Assembly: GCA_021292105.1 (NCBI GenBank)
Contig: CM037865.1
Coordinates: 74,785,152 to 74,849,151, forward strand
Length of the DNA: 64,000 nt
Direction of reading: 5' to 3'
Source: Anadara kagoshimensis
Lineage: Eukaryota; Mollusca; Bivalvia; Arcoida; Arcidae
The notes under the pieces are model-generated. The model was not told the DNA's origin, did no database searches, and worked only from the letters and a program-made list of their open reading frames with translations. Below are positions 26,501 to 34,640 of the stretch, one piece after another. Numbering within the stretch: position 1 is the stretch's first letter; the number at the start of each line of letters is the position of its first letter. The translations under genes were made by a program, and so were the position numbers.

Positions 26501-29500
26501 ACTGTTCAGTGTTGTTAGCCATTGGACCTATAACCTGTAAAATAAACAGGAATATCTGTGAGTAATCTCCCAATAACTGTTCAGTGTTGTTAGCCATTGG
26601 ACCTATAACCTGTAAAATAAACAGGAATATCTGTGAGTAATCTCCCAATAACTGTTCAGTGTTGTTAGCCATTGGACCTATAACCTGTAAAATAAACAGG
26701 AATATCTGTGAGTAATCTCCCAATAACTGTTCAGTGTTGTTAGCCATTGGACCTATAACCTGTAAAATAAACAGGAATATCTGTGAGTAATCTCCCAATA
26801 ACTGTTCAGTGTTGTTAGCCATTGGACCTATAACCTGTAAAATAAACAAGAAGTCACTGTGTTACTAAAAGTCAACCACTCATCTTGTATACAGAACAAA
26901 ATGCATTAATAAATTAAAGAGCATGTTTAAACGTCCATAGAATACCTAAAGACTAAATTTCAGTTTACTTGCCAAAGGTCAGTTTAAACGTCCATAGAAT
27001 ACCTAAAGACTAAATTTCAGTTTATTTGCCAAAGGTCAGTTTACTTGCCAAAGGTCAGTTTCTCTTAAGTTTTCTCTTAGTACTCTGATTTCCTACATCT
27101 TCTTTTAGAAGAGACGGCCTCAATCTTGACTGGGCCATAAAACACCATTACTCCAGTCCACTCCAATCACTATATTATCACTTCACACATGTAAAACTAA
27201 CATTCTACAGTTAAAGTGACAATTGTTATACAAACAACAAAATAAAATGAACACTTACTGCTATATTTTTGCTGACTTTCAATGGTAAACTAAATAATGG
27301 TTCTGACTTCAACAAAACAAATGATTTAACTGCAGCTTCTACAGACAATTTTCTATGGGCTTCACTCTCTATTTCTGTCATGTTATACTTGGTATATGGA
27401 ACCATCTCTGGAGGGTCAAATTCTCCTAGCCTCATTCTGGTATAAAACAGTGGCTTAACTCTGCTACGAATGGTTTCTTCTGTCAATTTTTTAGCATTAA
27501 TGGCTTGAGCTGAGGAAAAAAGAAAAACAATATTATTTGATTGAGAAATCAACATCTACCTGTGATATATCATTGAATAATACACAGGCTGGTGTTCACA
27601 TACGACAGGGTACCGGTATATTACAAGGGACCTAGGACCAATGGAATAGGACCTATAACCATGATGTTATTATGTTTTGTGTTTCATATGAAGAAAAAAA
27701 GCAGATTGTTAGAATTAATAATAAATCAAAAAGTTAAATTTTAATATTATTGAGTTTCTTAGCTTACAAATGTGAATTTATTTTATTTGCATCCATAATC
27801 AAATCTAAATCTTAAGCAGAAATTAAACAACATTTCAAACATGGCAGTGACTGCTTAACAGTAGCATAAATGCCAGTTTCACATTCAGAGGTGGATATAG
27901 AGGCAGACATAGAGGACATGGTGTATGTACCCTTTTATGTTGCTGATTAACATTTTTGTGTTTTTATGATTCTGTTGCTCTGAATGAAAGTTTTTCTCTT
28001 TAATGCAGCTAAGATTTCACCAGAATGTAAAATTTGTGCTGCCATTTTTTCAAATTTTCCCAGGAGAATATGGCCCAAAACATACTAAAAATTCAAGCCT
28101 TTGGCTCTCCAACTTTTATGTCCTTAGCTAAAATCCTACAACTGCCACAAACATCACATCCTACACTCTAAATGGAACCCCAATGTAACTAAATAACTAA
28201 CTAATATGAAAATATGACATGTATTCCTTTGTTGTTAGATTCTAATACATATATGTGGACTATAATAATAACCTTACTCATGTATAAATAATATGGTGTG
28301 GAGATGTTCCCCGACAGTTCCAGGTTACACCCAGCATTGACACATGTGGCCACCACATCTACTGGATCCGTGAAGTATTTATGTTTTGTTAGACTGAATT
28401 CAATAGCACCCTCATCACTAACAACATATCCAGTAAAATTCCATTCTTTTCTCAATACTTCTGTCAATAATCTGGAATTGGCACAAGCTGGAATTCCATT
28501 TATACTGAAAGTAATAGATAAATTCACATAGATCACAATAAAAATTTATAATATGAATCTTATTGTTTTGATATTTTATTCTGTTATTTCTTCTACTTAA
28601 ATTTATCACTACATACATGTATATATACATATACCGGTAAAAAGTACAAAGTTTAGAAGATACAGGCAGTAACTTGGAATATAAATAATTGAAGCTTTAT
28701 GTATCCAATGTAACTGTTTCCAGGATTAAAAACTTGTTTTATCTGTGTACCACTTTACAGTCAGTTGGTTGTGACTTTCTGGGCACTCCAATTTTCTCCA
28801 CCATCCAAGACCTGACAAACTCTGTGTATATGGAAGAATCTTGACTGGGAAATAAACCACCATTACTCCACTCCTTTTGTAAATCAGTATGATATTTACC
28901 TGTTATAACTACACATAACACTGTATGTTCCTGCTTTACCTGTTATAACTACACATAACACTGTATGTTCCTGCTTTACCTGTTATAACTACACATAACA
29001 CTGTATGTTCCTGCTTTACCTGTTATAACTACACATAACACTGTATGTTCCTGCTTTACCTGTTATAACTACACATAACACTGTATGTTCCTGCTTTACC
29101 TGTTATAACTACACATAACACTGTATGTTCCTGCTTTACCTGTTATAACTACACATAACACTGTATGTTCCTGCTTTACCTGTTATAACTACACATAACA
29201 CTGTATGTTCCTGCTTTACCTGTTATAACTACACATAACACTGTATGTTCCTACTTTACCTGTTATAACTACACATAACACTGTATGTTCCTGCTTTACC
29301 TGTTATAACTACACATAACACTGTATGTTCCTGCTTTACCTGTTATAACTACACATAACACTGTATGTTCCTGCTTTACCTGTTATAACTACACATAACA
29401 CTGTATGTTCCTGCTTTACCTGTTATAACTACACATAACACTGTATGTTCCTGCTTTACCTGTTATAACTACACATAACACTGTATGTTCCTGCTTTACC

Positions 29501-32500
29501 TGTTATAACTACACATAACACTGTATGTTCCTGCTTTACCTGTTATAACTACACATAACACTGTATGTTCCTGCTTTACCTGTTATAACTACACATAACA
29601 CTGTATGTTCCTGCTTTACCTGTTATAACTACACATAACACTGTATGTTCCTGCTTTACCTGTTATAACTACACATAACACTGTATGTTCCTGCTTTACC
29701 TGTTATAACTACACATAACACTGTATGTTCCTGCTTTACCTGTTATAACTACACATAACACTGTATGTTCCTGCTTTACCTGTTATAACTACACATAACA
29801 CTGTATGTTCCTGCTTTTATACATTTTCTAAAAGCTGGTAAAAATGTCAGCCTCCAGTCTCTCTCAGAAACCTGATAATATTTTAAACATAAGATCACCA
29901 TTAAATCATTTTACAAGTATTAAATGGACCTCTTGTAAGTTAAGTGGATAAAGTGTTCACTCTATACATCTGTACATGGAATGTTGTTATTGGAAGATAC
30001 AAATTCAGTCCCTAGAAAAGTCATATTCAAGACTGGAAATGGAGTACTGATAGTGTTTAAACTATAATAATATCAGGTTTTATTGATACTACTATCATTT
30101 TACTAGATGTGAATAACTGTTAACAATAATTCATTCATTCTTTCATTCATTCATTCGTTCATTTATTCGTTCATTCATTTATCCACTCATTCATTCGACA
30201 CACGAATGTCATTAACTTACAGTAAATATCAAAGATAACTGAAAGTCATAACTTTATAACAGTGAAGTGACCAGTGCTGAAAAAACTTTAAACCCAGGAT
30301 GGGCATTGAACCTGCGACCTTCTGCTCCGGAGTCAGATGCTCTACCACTGAGCTACGCAGGCTTACAGCTCTATGGAGTGTAAATTATACTACAATAGTA
30401 CCAACAGGTATTCATTGTCATTAACAATTCATTTTTTTATGGTTCAAACATCCAAAAACATCAAGTTAACCACAGTTTAAAGTACAAAGCATGTGGATTT
30501 ATCAACATTTCACTGTAAAGCAATACAGAGGATCAAATATTCAAACTCTATTTGTATCTGACTTGTAAAGCACTTAAGGTACTCACCTTTGCATCAAAAC
30601 TAAGTCTGCTGACAGGTATATTTTCTGGTCCACCATGGACATCAAAATGTTTACACCCTGCATTAGCTCTGATATATCTTGGGTTATCTCCTTGTAATCC
30701 TTTTACGAAATGTTCAGCATATACACCACTCAAGAAAGGATCTTCACCATATGTTTCCTGAAACATGACAAGATTATTAACTGTACTTGTCATTTATTTG
30801 TTAATTAATACATGTATATACATCATTTATTATCTAAACACATGATTCTATAATTAGTTTTATAAAACCAACATTTTTCTAACAAAAATAAAGCAGATCT
30901 TCATTATTTGCAATAAAAAAATCAATCTAAATTTCCCAAAATAAGAAACATCCCATTTAATTCAAAATAAAAGTCTGCAAAACAACAGTGTCTGGAGCAA
31001 ATATGAGAACCCATGTTTCAATGAGTATAAGAAATTAAAGCTGTTTGACTACAGTGTACTCAAGATCACAAAAACTGGTGAATACACATACCTACATACC
31101 TACATGTATGTGTACATGTCACATTGTGTATGCGTACTTCCCACTTCTGTTTTTCTCTATGTTGGTAGGTATGTATACATGTCACATTGTGTATGCGTAC
31201 TTCCCACTTCTATTTTTCTCTATGTTGGTAGGTATGTGTACATGTCACATTGTGTATGCGTACTTCCTACTTCTATTTTTCTCTATGTTGGTAGGTATGT
31301 GTACATGTCACATTGTGTATGCGTACTTCCCACTTCTATTTTTCTCTATGTTGCATTTTATTCCTGCACATGTCTTCCTCTTTTACTTTAGGTATGTTTC
31401 CAATCACGCTCTGAACAGATCCCAATGTGAGAATGTGTGTCAGCTCTGGTTCTTCATCATTCTAGCACTGTCTATCTCTATATAGGTAATATGTTAATTC
31501 TCTAAAATGACATGGTGTCGTTGATCTCTTGTTTTTCCAAATGACCCCGATGTTAAGGCCTTAGTGTATCATATTTGATGTTACATGAATGCAAAAATAT
31601 TGATGTTATGATGTTTTAGAGGAAAATAAATGACCCTCAAACCCCCATCCTCTAAAAAATACTAGATTAAACACCAAGTGACAGAATCTTGACTGAGGCA
31701 TGGTGGTAAATGCTATTACTCCACTCCTTCTTCTTTAGTATATGTACATGTGATTACCTGATTTCTTCCCCATAATGGATGCCTCATAATGTTTATAACA
31801 GGACTATGATTACCTGATTTCTTCCCCATAATGGATGCCTCATGTTTATAACAGGACTATGATTACCTGATTTCTTCCCCATAATGGATGCCTCATAATG
31901 TTTATAACAGGACTATGATTACCTGATTTCTTCCCCATAATGGATGCCTCATAATGTTTATAACAGGACTATGATTACCTGATTTCTTCCCCATAATGGA
32001 TGTCTCATAATGTTTATAACAGGACTATGATTACCTGATTTCTTCCCCATAATGGATGCCTCATAATGTTTATAACCGGACTAAAACAGCTCAGGCCGGT
32101 GTGGTCACTGTATATTTTCTTGTGTACAAAATCACTATGTTTGGCTCGTAGTTCAATAGATGTTGCTTCAGCTATTCTATATATTAAATCTGGGCTGAAA
32201 TATAATTACATTTTATAAAATGTTCTTAAAAGAAACATTGGAAACCAATATCACAGTACAAGTACAGTAAAACCTTGTTATAAAGCCCCTCAATAATTAT
32301 ACCAACTCGTGTACCAATATCACAGTACAAGTACAGTAAAACCTTGTTATAAAGCCCCTCAATAATTATACCAACTCGTGTACCAATATCACAGTACAAG
32401 TACAGTAAAACCTTGTTATAAAGCCCCTCAATAATTATACCAACTCGTGTACCAATATCACAGTACAAGTACAGTAAAACCTTGTTATAAAGCCCTTCAA

Positions 32501-33553
32501 TAATTATACCAACTCGTGTACCAATATCACAGTACAAGTACAGTAAAACCTTGTTATAAAGCCCTTCAATAATTATACCAACTTGTGTACCAATATCACA
32601 GTACAAGTACAGTAAAACCTTGTTATAAAGCCCTTCAATAATTATACCAACTCGTGTACCAATATCACAGTACAAGTACAGTAAAACCTTGTTATAAAGC
32701 CCTTCAATAATTATACCAACTTGTGTACCAATATCACAGTACAAGTACAGTAAAACCTTGTTATAAAGCCCCTCAATAATTATACCAACTCGTGTACCAA
32801 TATCACAGTACAAGTACAGTAAAACCTTGTTATAAAGCCCTTCAATAATTATACCAACTCGTGTACCAATATCACAGTACAAGTACAGTAAAACCTTGTT
32901 ATAAAGCCCTTCAATAATTATACCAACTCGTGTACTGCCACTAATATACTGAAGTTCAATAATCCATTTCTTTTATGTTTTCTTTATTAATTGCCAAACC
33001 CCTTTATAATCCAAAAATCTGACTGAACAAAACGTGACAATGAATTGAGGCTTTATACTGTCTATGTAAGAACAGCTTAGAGTTTCATAACATGTGTGGT
33101 GTGCTACGCTATGGCACTTGAGTGTAAAATTATGATAGACATTCAAATTATAGTAATGATAAGAATCTTAAGTACCATAATATCTAGTTAGCTAGGACCA
33201 AATATTGAGAAAATTTACCTGGCATACAAATTAAATTACCTAAATGAAGCAGCAAGACCAATTGCTTGAGGAAATGATGTAGCATTTCCCGCCTCAACAT
33301 CACCACGTAAACACTCGCTATTCCACTGGTATTTATCTATACCAAGTCTGCCAATATCAGGAGCTGGTCCACCCAGTATTCCAGCACCACCATAAGCCAT
33401 CTGTTCCATTATCTCCTCAACTGTTAACCGCTTAACTAAATCATCTACTCTTAGTTGCCATGGTAATGATGTGTTTCTAAATGGATAATCTACTGCAATG
33501 TACAGTGGTACGATTGATGATAAAAGGTAAAGAGCAGTGATTAAATACTTCAT
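12747..33553 (-). CDS. GH3-2: secreted glycoside hydrolase family 3, beta-xylosidase-like (complete, 12 exons)
   Basis: Exons 33553-33240, 32194-32035, 30757-30587, 29871-29780, 28504-28278, 27509-27259, 25933-25699, 25188-25099, 23514-23315, 22432-22228, 17760-17587 and 12847-12747 join in frame to 740 codons including the stop (739 residues, normal for a GH3 xylosidase). Order: signal peptide 1-20, TIM barrel, alpha/beta sandwich, fibronectin III-like domain (about 600-739). Key residues: K194/H195 (CKHF), nucleophile D276 (VVSDEGAIE), acid/base region ESEGNDR at 488-494. The start ATG has a perfect Kozak context (GCCACCATGA), with a candidate 5'-UTR acceptor 28 bases upstream. Five of its splice junctions have grown into minisatellites. 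The enzyme class is firm; xylosidase rather than glucosidase specificity is inferred. Confidence 0.93.
13043..15228 (+). mobile_element. Bivalve-type interspersed element, copy A, with about ten 145-bp tandem units
   Basis: Begins ACAAGAGGCCCATGGGCCTG and ends TCAGGTGAGCTAAAAA; the GCTCACCTGA near the left end is inverted near the right end. The core is a tandem array of about 145-bp units, each with CTGTGACCTTGACCTTTGAA and CATGACCTTTTTCTATACA. The right part carries a single-copy tail ending in an (ACACGC)n microsatellite at 15135-15180. No protein frame is visible, so it is non-autonomous. The class is unclear. Confidence 0.8.
15135..15180. repeat. (ACACGC)n-type microsatellite
   Basis: Short alternating CA/CG run near the 3' end of element copy A; absent from copy B, which has a (GACGAC)n-like run at the same place (17458-17485). 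Confidence 0.85.
15950..17541 (+). mobile_element. Bivalve-type interspersed element, copy B, with about seven 145-bp tandem units
   Basis: Same ends and tail as copy A and the same orientation. It has fewer core units, and the individual units differ by small indels (for example the shortened 'caaatgatcg' forms). Ends 45 bp from the GH3-2 exon 11 donor. Confidence 0.8.
17587..17760 (-). CDS. GH3-2 exon 11
   Basis: FnIII-like segment: DSDIFVMARHKEKMPNLQLV then GFNRVTLEDQEE, the GH3 'LxGFxRV' motif. Phase 1 at both ends. Donor GAACCCG|GTAAGA. Joins exon 10 only if the exon 10 donor is (T/A)|GTATA, which fixes how that repeat-embedded junction is read. Confidence 0.93.
17761..18214. other. GH3-2 intron 10, unique part
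   Basis: AT-rich, with one short 'gaccttgtgaccctgacctt' stretch near 17930 related to the dispersed GACCTTGACCTTT family. No exon is seen here, and none is needed because exons 10 and 11 already join in phase. Confidence 0.6.
18215..22260 (-). repeat. 49-bp minisatellite, about 82 copies, seeded by GH3-2 exon 10 donor
   Basis: The minus-strand unit reads GGACCTTATACTGGTGATGA, then G, a short segment and GTATAATACATAGTGACAAA. Its first half is the end of exon 10 (GPYTGDEV) and its second half is intron starting with a GTATA donor. Units vary by one-base indels and short internal deletions. A block of about 718 bp is duplicated within the array (around 20430-20800 and 21150-21520), shown by the shared variant 'taaagtcttgtatttgttac'. 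The long open frames on the plus strand here are artefacts of the repeat. Confidence 0.95.
22228..22432 (-). CDS. GH3-2 exon 10
   Basis: Starts MPSMTSYTMDGRTYRYFTGD, then LYPFGYGLSFSKF (the GH3 'YPFGYGLSYT' motif) and VTVTNTGPYTGDEV, the opening of the FnIII domain. Phase 0 in, phase 1 out. The boundary is placed at GTTA|GTATAA, because only this donor is in phase with exon 11; GAG|GTTAGT would shift the frame. The last 25 bases are the seed of the 49-bp array. Confidence 0.9.
22433..23314. other. GH3-2 intron 9
   Basis: AT-rich intron; a 46-bp direct duplication ('cctgtgttcctactttcac...') at about 22535-22622. Nothing else recognised. Confidence 0.65.
23315..23514 (-). CDS. GH3-2 exon 9
   Basis: NRPVILFLFTAGPVNITW, then CFFPAQSTGDAI and GRLPYTWLKYSDQ, the GH3 C-terminal-domain motifs. 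Phase 1 in, phase 0 out, with donor TCAG|GTGTGT. The first 30 bases and the acceptor recur in the adjoining array, so several upstream acceptors exist; this one is contiguous with the full exon. Confidence 0.92.
23515..24890 (-). repeat. 82-bp minisatellite, about 17 copies, seeded by GH3-2 exon 9 acceptor
   Basis: The minus-strand unit contains intronic 'actgtatagtaaccatg...', the acceptor TTACAG|GTAACAG and the first residues of exon 9 (GNRPVILFLFT) before falling back into intron sequence. Units differ at a few positions (ccagtg/ccagtga, aaaaca indels), and units near the two ends carry an extra 'aataag'. Confidence 0.93.
25099..25188 (-). CDS. GH3-2 exon 8
   Basis: KLMESEGNDRKDMELPGEQL: the GH3 'ExEGxDRxxLxLPGxQ' motif, where the acid/base glutamate is expected (E488 or E490). 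Ninety bases, phase 1 at both ends; acceptor TTTATTTCAG|GA, donor ATATG|GTAGGT. Confidence 0.93.
25189..25698. other. GH3-2 intron 7
   Basis: Holds a diverged dispersed sequence related to the 'accttgacctttg' family (about 25310-25640, two or three loose copies). No gene. Confidence 0.55.
25699..25933 (-). CDS. GH3-2 exon 7
   Basis: VIGPMANNTEQLLGDYSP opens the second GH3 domain; ends FVFLGTG. Phase 0 in, phase 1 out, donor GACAG|GTACGT. The first 50-odd bases recur in the array upstream; this copy continues into the unique remainder (DAEPRFIKTPLQG). Confidence 0.93.
25934..26860 (-). repeat. 75-bp minisatellite, about 12-13 copies, seeded by GH3-2 exon 7 acceptor
   Basis: The minus-strand unit has the acceptor TTTTACAG|GTTATAGG, the exonic VIGPMANNTEQLLGDYS, then an intronic filler (QIFLFILQ if translated). 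At 75 bp it is a multiple of three, so the minus strand is open across many units (236- and 177-codon frames). Copies toward 26850 are nearly identical; those near exon 7 are more varied. Confidence 0.95.
26861..27258. other. GH3-2 intron 6, unique part
   Basis: Contains a 58-bp direct duplication ('gtttaaacgtccatagaatacc...') at about 26927-27040 and a SINE-tail remnant ('tcttgactgggccataaaac') near 27124-27165. Confidence 0.6.
27259..27509 (-). CDS. GH3-2 exon 6
   Basis: FYTRMRLGEFDPPEM and AAVKSFVLLKSEP mark the linker between the GH3 domains. Same length and phase as GH3-1 exon 6. Acceptor TTTCCTCAG|CTC, donor ATAGCA|GTAAGT. Confidence 0.94.
27510..28277. other. GH3-2 intron 5
   Basis: AT-rich intron with no recognised repeat or gene. 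Confidence 0.6.
28278..28504 (-). CDS. GH3-2 exon 5 (catalytic nucleophile exon)
   Basis: INGIPACANSRLLTEVLRKE, then FTGYVVSDEGAIEF with nucleophile D276, then CVNAGCNLELSGN. 227 bases, phase 2 in and phase 1 out, as in the paralogue. Acceptor ACTTTCAG|TA, donor ACATGA|GTAAGG. Confidence 0.95.
28505..28899. other. GH3-2 intron 4, unique part
   Basis: AT-rich, with a SINE-tail remnant ('tcttgactgggaaataaacc') at about 28817-28875, immediately beside the 40-bp array. Confidence 0.6.
28900..29820 (-). repeat. 40-bp minisatellite, 23 copies, seeded by GH3-2 exon 4 donor
   Basis: Nearly perfect array; the minus-strand unit is GTAAAGCAGGAACATACAGT followed by GTTATGTGTAGTTATAACAG. Apart from the GT, the unit is exon sequence (AGTYSVMCSYN). 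Only one substitution was noticed (a 'ctactt' unit near 29252), so the expansion is recent or homogenised. The most intron-distal unit (28900) is followed by a different donor context, GTAAAT, likely the ancestral one. Confidence 0.96.
29780..29871 (-). CDS. GH3-2 exon 4
   Basis: SERDWRLTFLPAFRKCIKAG then TYSVMCSYN. Uses the first available donor (AACAG|GTAAAG); 22 more potential donors follow downstream in the array. 92 bases, same as the paralogue. Confidence 0.9.
30128..30196. repeat. (TTCA)n-like microsatellite
   Basis: Imperfect tetranucleotide run with TTCG and TTTA variants. Confidence 0.85.
30293..30363 (-). pseudogene. tRNA-like sequence (tRNA pseudogene or SINE head)
   Basis: The minus strand reads GCCTGCGTAGCTCAGTGGTA with an A box, an anticodon arm with loop CTCCGGA (CCG would be arginine) and a B box GGTTCAATGCC. 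The 3' side of the acceptor stem (ATCCTGGGT) does not pair with GCCTGCG and the anticodon stem has an A-G mismatch, so function is unlikely. Confidence 0.6.
30587..30757 (-). CDS. GH3-2 exon 3
   Basis: ETYGEDPFLSG then NAGCKHFDVHGGPEN with K194 and H195. Phase 0 at both ends, 57 codons as in GH3-1. Acceptor CATGTTTCAG|GAA, donor GCAAAG|GTGAGT. Confidence 0.95.
31095..31365 (+). repeat. 63-bp tandem repeat, about 4 copies
   Basis: Units start 'atgtgtacatgtcacattgt' in GH3-2 intron 2. At 63 bp it keeps reading frames open (plus-strand 95 and 146 codons), but there is no domain and no splice context, so it is judged non-coding. Confidence 0.9.
31752..32045 (-). repeat. 56-bp minisatellite, about 6 copies, seeded by GH3-2 exon 2 donor
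   Basis: The minus-strand unit encodes SPVINIMRHPLWGRNQ and then a GTAATC donor. One unit lacks 'ataa' (near 31842). The plus-strand left edge is flanked by a SINE-tail remnant ('tcttgactgaggcatgg', 31687-31735). Confidence 0.94.
32035..32194 (-). CDS. GH3-2 exon 2
   Basis: Ends GLSCFSPVINIMRHPLWGRN plus Q. 160 bases, phase 2 in, phase 0 out. Acceptor ATATTTCAG|CC. The donor AATCAG|GTAATC at 32034 is the first of several identical donors produced by the array. Confidence 0.93.
32240..32935. repeat. 69-bp minisatellite, about 10 copies, in GH3-2 intron 1
   Basis: Units 'accaatatcacagtacaagt ... ccaactcgtgt', two subtypes (cccctcaa/cccttcaa). It lies about 45 bp upstream of the exon 2 acceptor but contains no exon sequence. 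The 218-codon minus-strand frame across it is a by-product of the 69-bp period. Confidence 0.93.
33240..33553 (-). CDS. GH3-2 exon 1
   Basis: MKYLITALYLLSSIVPLYIA is the signal peptide; DYPFRNTSLPW and RVDDLVKRLTVEEIMEQM follow. The open frame runs upstream to 33682, but the ATG at 33553 is preferred: Kozak GCCACCATGA, a signal peptide starting there, and an upstream acceptor-like TTTGCTATTTCAG at 33582-33594. Donor TTTAG|GTAATT. Confidence 0.93.
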
Positions 33554-33849
33554 GGTGGCTGACCGTGGCTCCCTCTCTGAAATAGCAAACAAAAACTTTA
33601 GTTTATTGGAGTTGATTACTTTTATAAAGCTTATCACTGAATTACCACTGGGATCTGCCAGTGATACTACATGATACCCCAATAACGTTTATACAAAAAA
33701 ATTATTTCCACCGATATGGAATTACATCAGTTGACATTTTCACATAAAAATTACACTATTCAAGAAATATGAATGTTTATTATAACTTTCTAAACATTCC
33801 ACATAAACATATTTTGTTCGACAATTTTTAAACATTCACTTCAAAAATC

Positions 33850-34640
33850 TTTCTGTGTATTGGCCTGGTTAGCTTACAGTTTGTAGATTACTCGTTTATA
33901 GTGTTGGAGGCCCAGGGTTTGATCCCCTGCCAAAGACCAACCCTGTATTTTCCAACTTCCTGTTACACAGAGATACCCTATGGTAACTATAATGGTCTGA
34001 ATAGCTCAGTTGGTAGAGCAGTCTCTCCTATAGTCCATTAATTAGAAGACCCTGGGTTTAATTTCTAGTCCAATCCTGCATTTTTTTTCTCCTTCACATC
34101 ACAATTTTGTGGTCAGTGTCAGGAATATGGGTGAGTTGAGTCATGGTGTTTAATGCCCCAGTCAAAAATATTTCACTTATATTGAGACATTGCCAGCTAT
34201 AGGCGAAAGTGCAGAAGTTTTCCTGTGCATTGCACTGAGGCATTATACAGCAGGGGTTCTTTAGCACACCAAGCCTATCATGACACGGGACCTCTTTATT
34301 TTAAGTTTCCATCCAAAAGAACCGCGACTTTTATTTCGTAATGTCGAGTGCTTGGAGAAAGAACAGTCGCTACCCACTTTCAAGTCCTGGGTCAGACCTG
34401 GCCAGGGTTCAAACCCACAACCTCCCAATTACAGCGTGAGCACTCTACAAACTGTGGTACAGCAGTGATTAGGAATCTGGGCGAGATTTAAAACACAGGA
34501 CCATGGAAAACTAAAATATAATGGGAGGAATGTAGCACATGCCTTTAGTGCAGGAGGTCACAGGTTCGATCCCTAGGTCGCCCCTGCATTGTTTCTCCTT
34601 CCTGTTACAGTAAATAAGGATATATTGTGGTTTTCCATTA
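33850..34640 (+). mobile_element. Cluster of three tRNA-like SINE heads
   Basis: Three segments (about 33862-33960, 33995-34085, 34505-34615) each have A- and B-box-like motifs ('ggttagcttac...ggtttgatccc', 'tagctcagttggtagagc...gggtttaatttc', 'ggttcgatccc') followed by a shared 'cctgcatt...ttcctgttaca' stretch. They are related, diverged copies of one tRNA-derived SINE family, with an unrelated SINE lying between them in the opposite orientation. Confidence 0.55.
34125..34460 (-). mobile_element. tRNA-derived SINE (family S), minus orientation
   Basis: Reverse complement of the element at 40178-40512: tRNA-like head ('gagtgctcacgctgtaattg'), conserved centre with 'tttcggatggaaacttaaaa' type sequence and 3' part 'tgcacaggaaaacttctgca'. 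Moderately diverged. Confidence 0.75.

Larger units (their letters stand above)
29872..30586. other. GH3-2 intron 3
   Basis: Contains (TTCA)n-like repeats at about 30128-30196 and a minus-strand tRNA-like sequence at 30293-30363; otherwise unassigned. Confidence 0.6.

Noticed and set aside
26139-26849. 236-codon minus-strand frame as a repeat protein
   Set aside because: It is the 75-bp array read through exon edge and intron; no start context, and exon 7 explains its coding part.
28900-29820. CRISPR-like array
   Set aside because: Direct repeats with no spacers, in a eukaryotic intron, and composed of exon sequence.
30293-30363. Functional tRNA gene
   Set aside because: A and B boxes are good but the acceptor stem does not pair and the anticodon stem has a mismatch.
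32226-32882. 218-codon minus-strand frame
   Set aside because: Produced by a 69-bp period with no stop; no domain, lies in GH3-2 intron 1.
33554-33682. N-terminal extension of GH3-2 exon 1
   Set aside because: The frame is open to 33682, but an acceptor-like site, a perfect Kozak ATG and the signal peptide all place the start at 33553.
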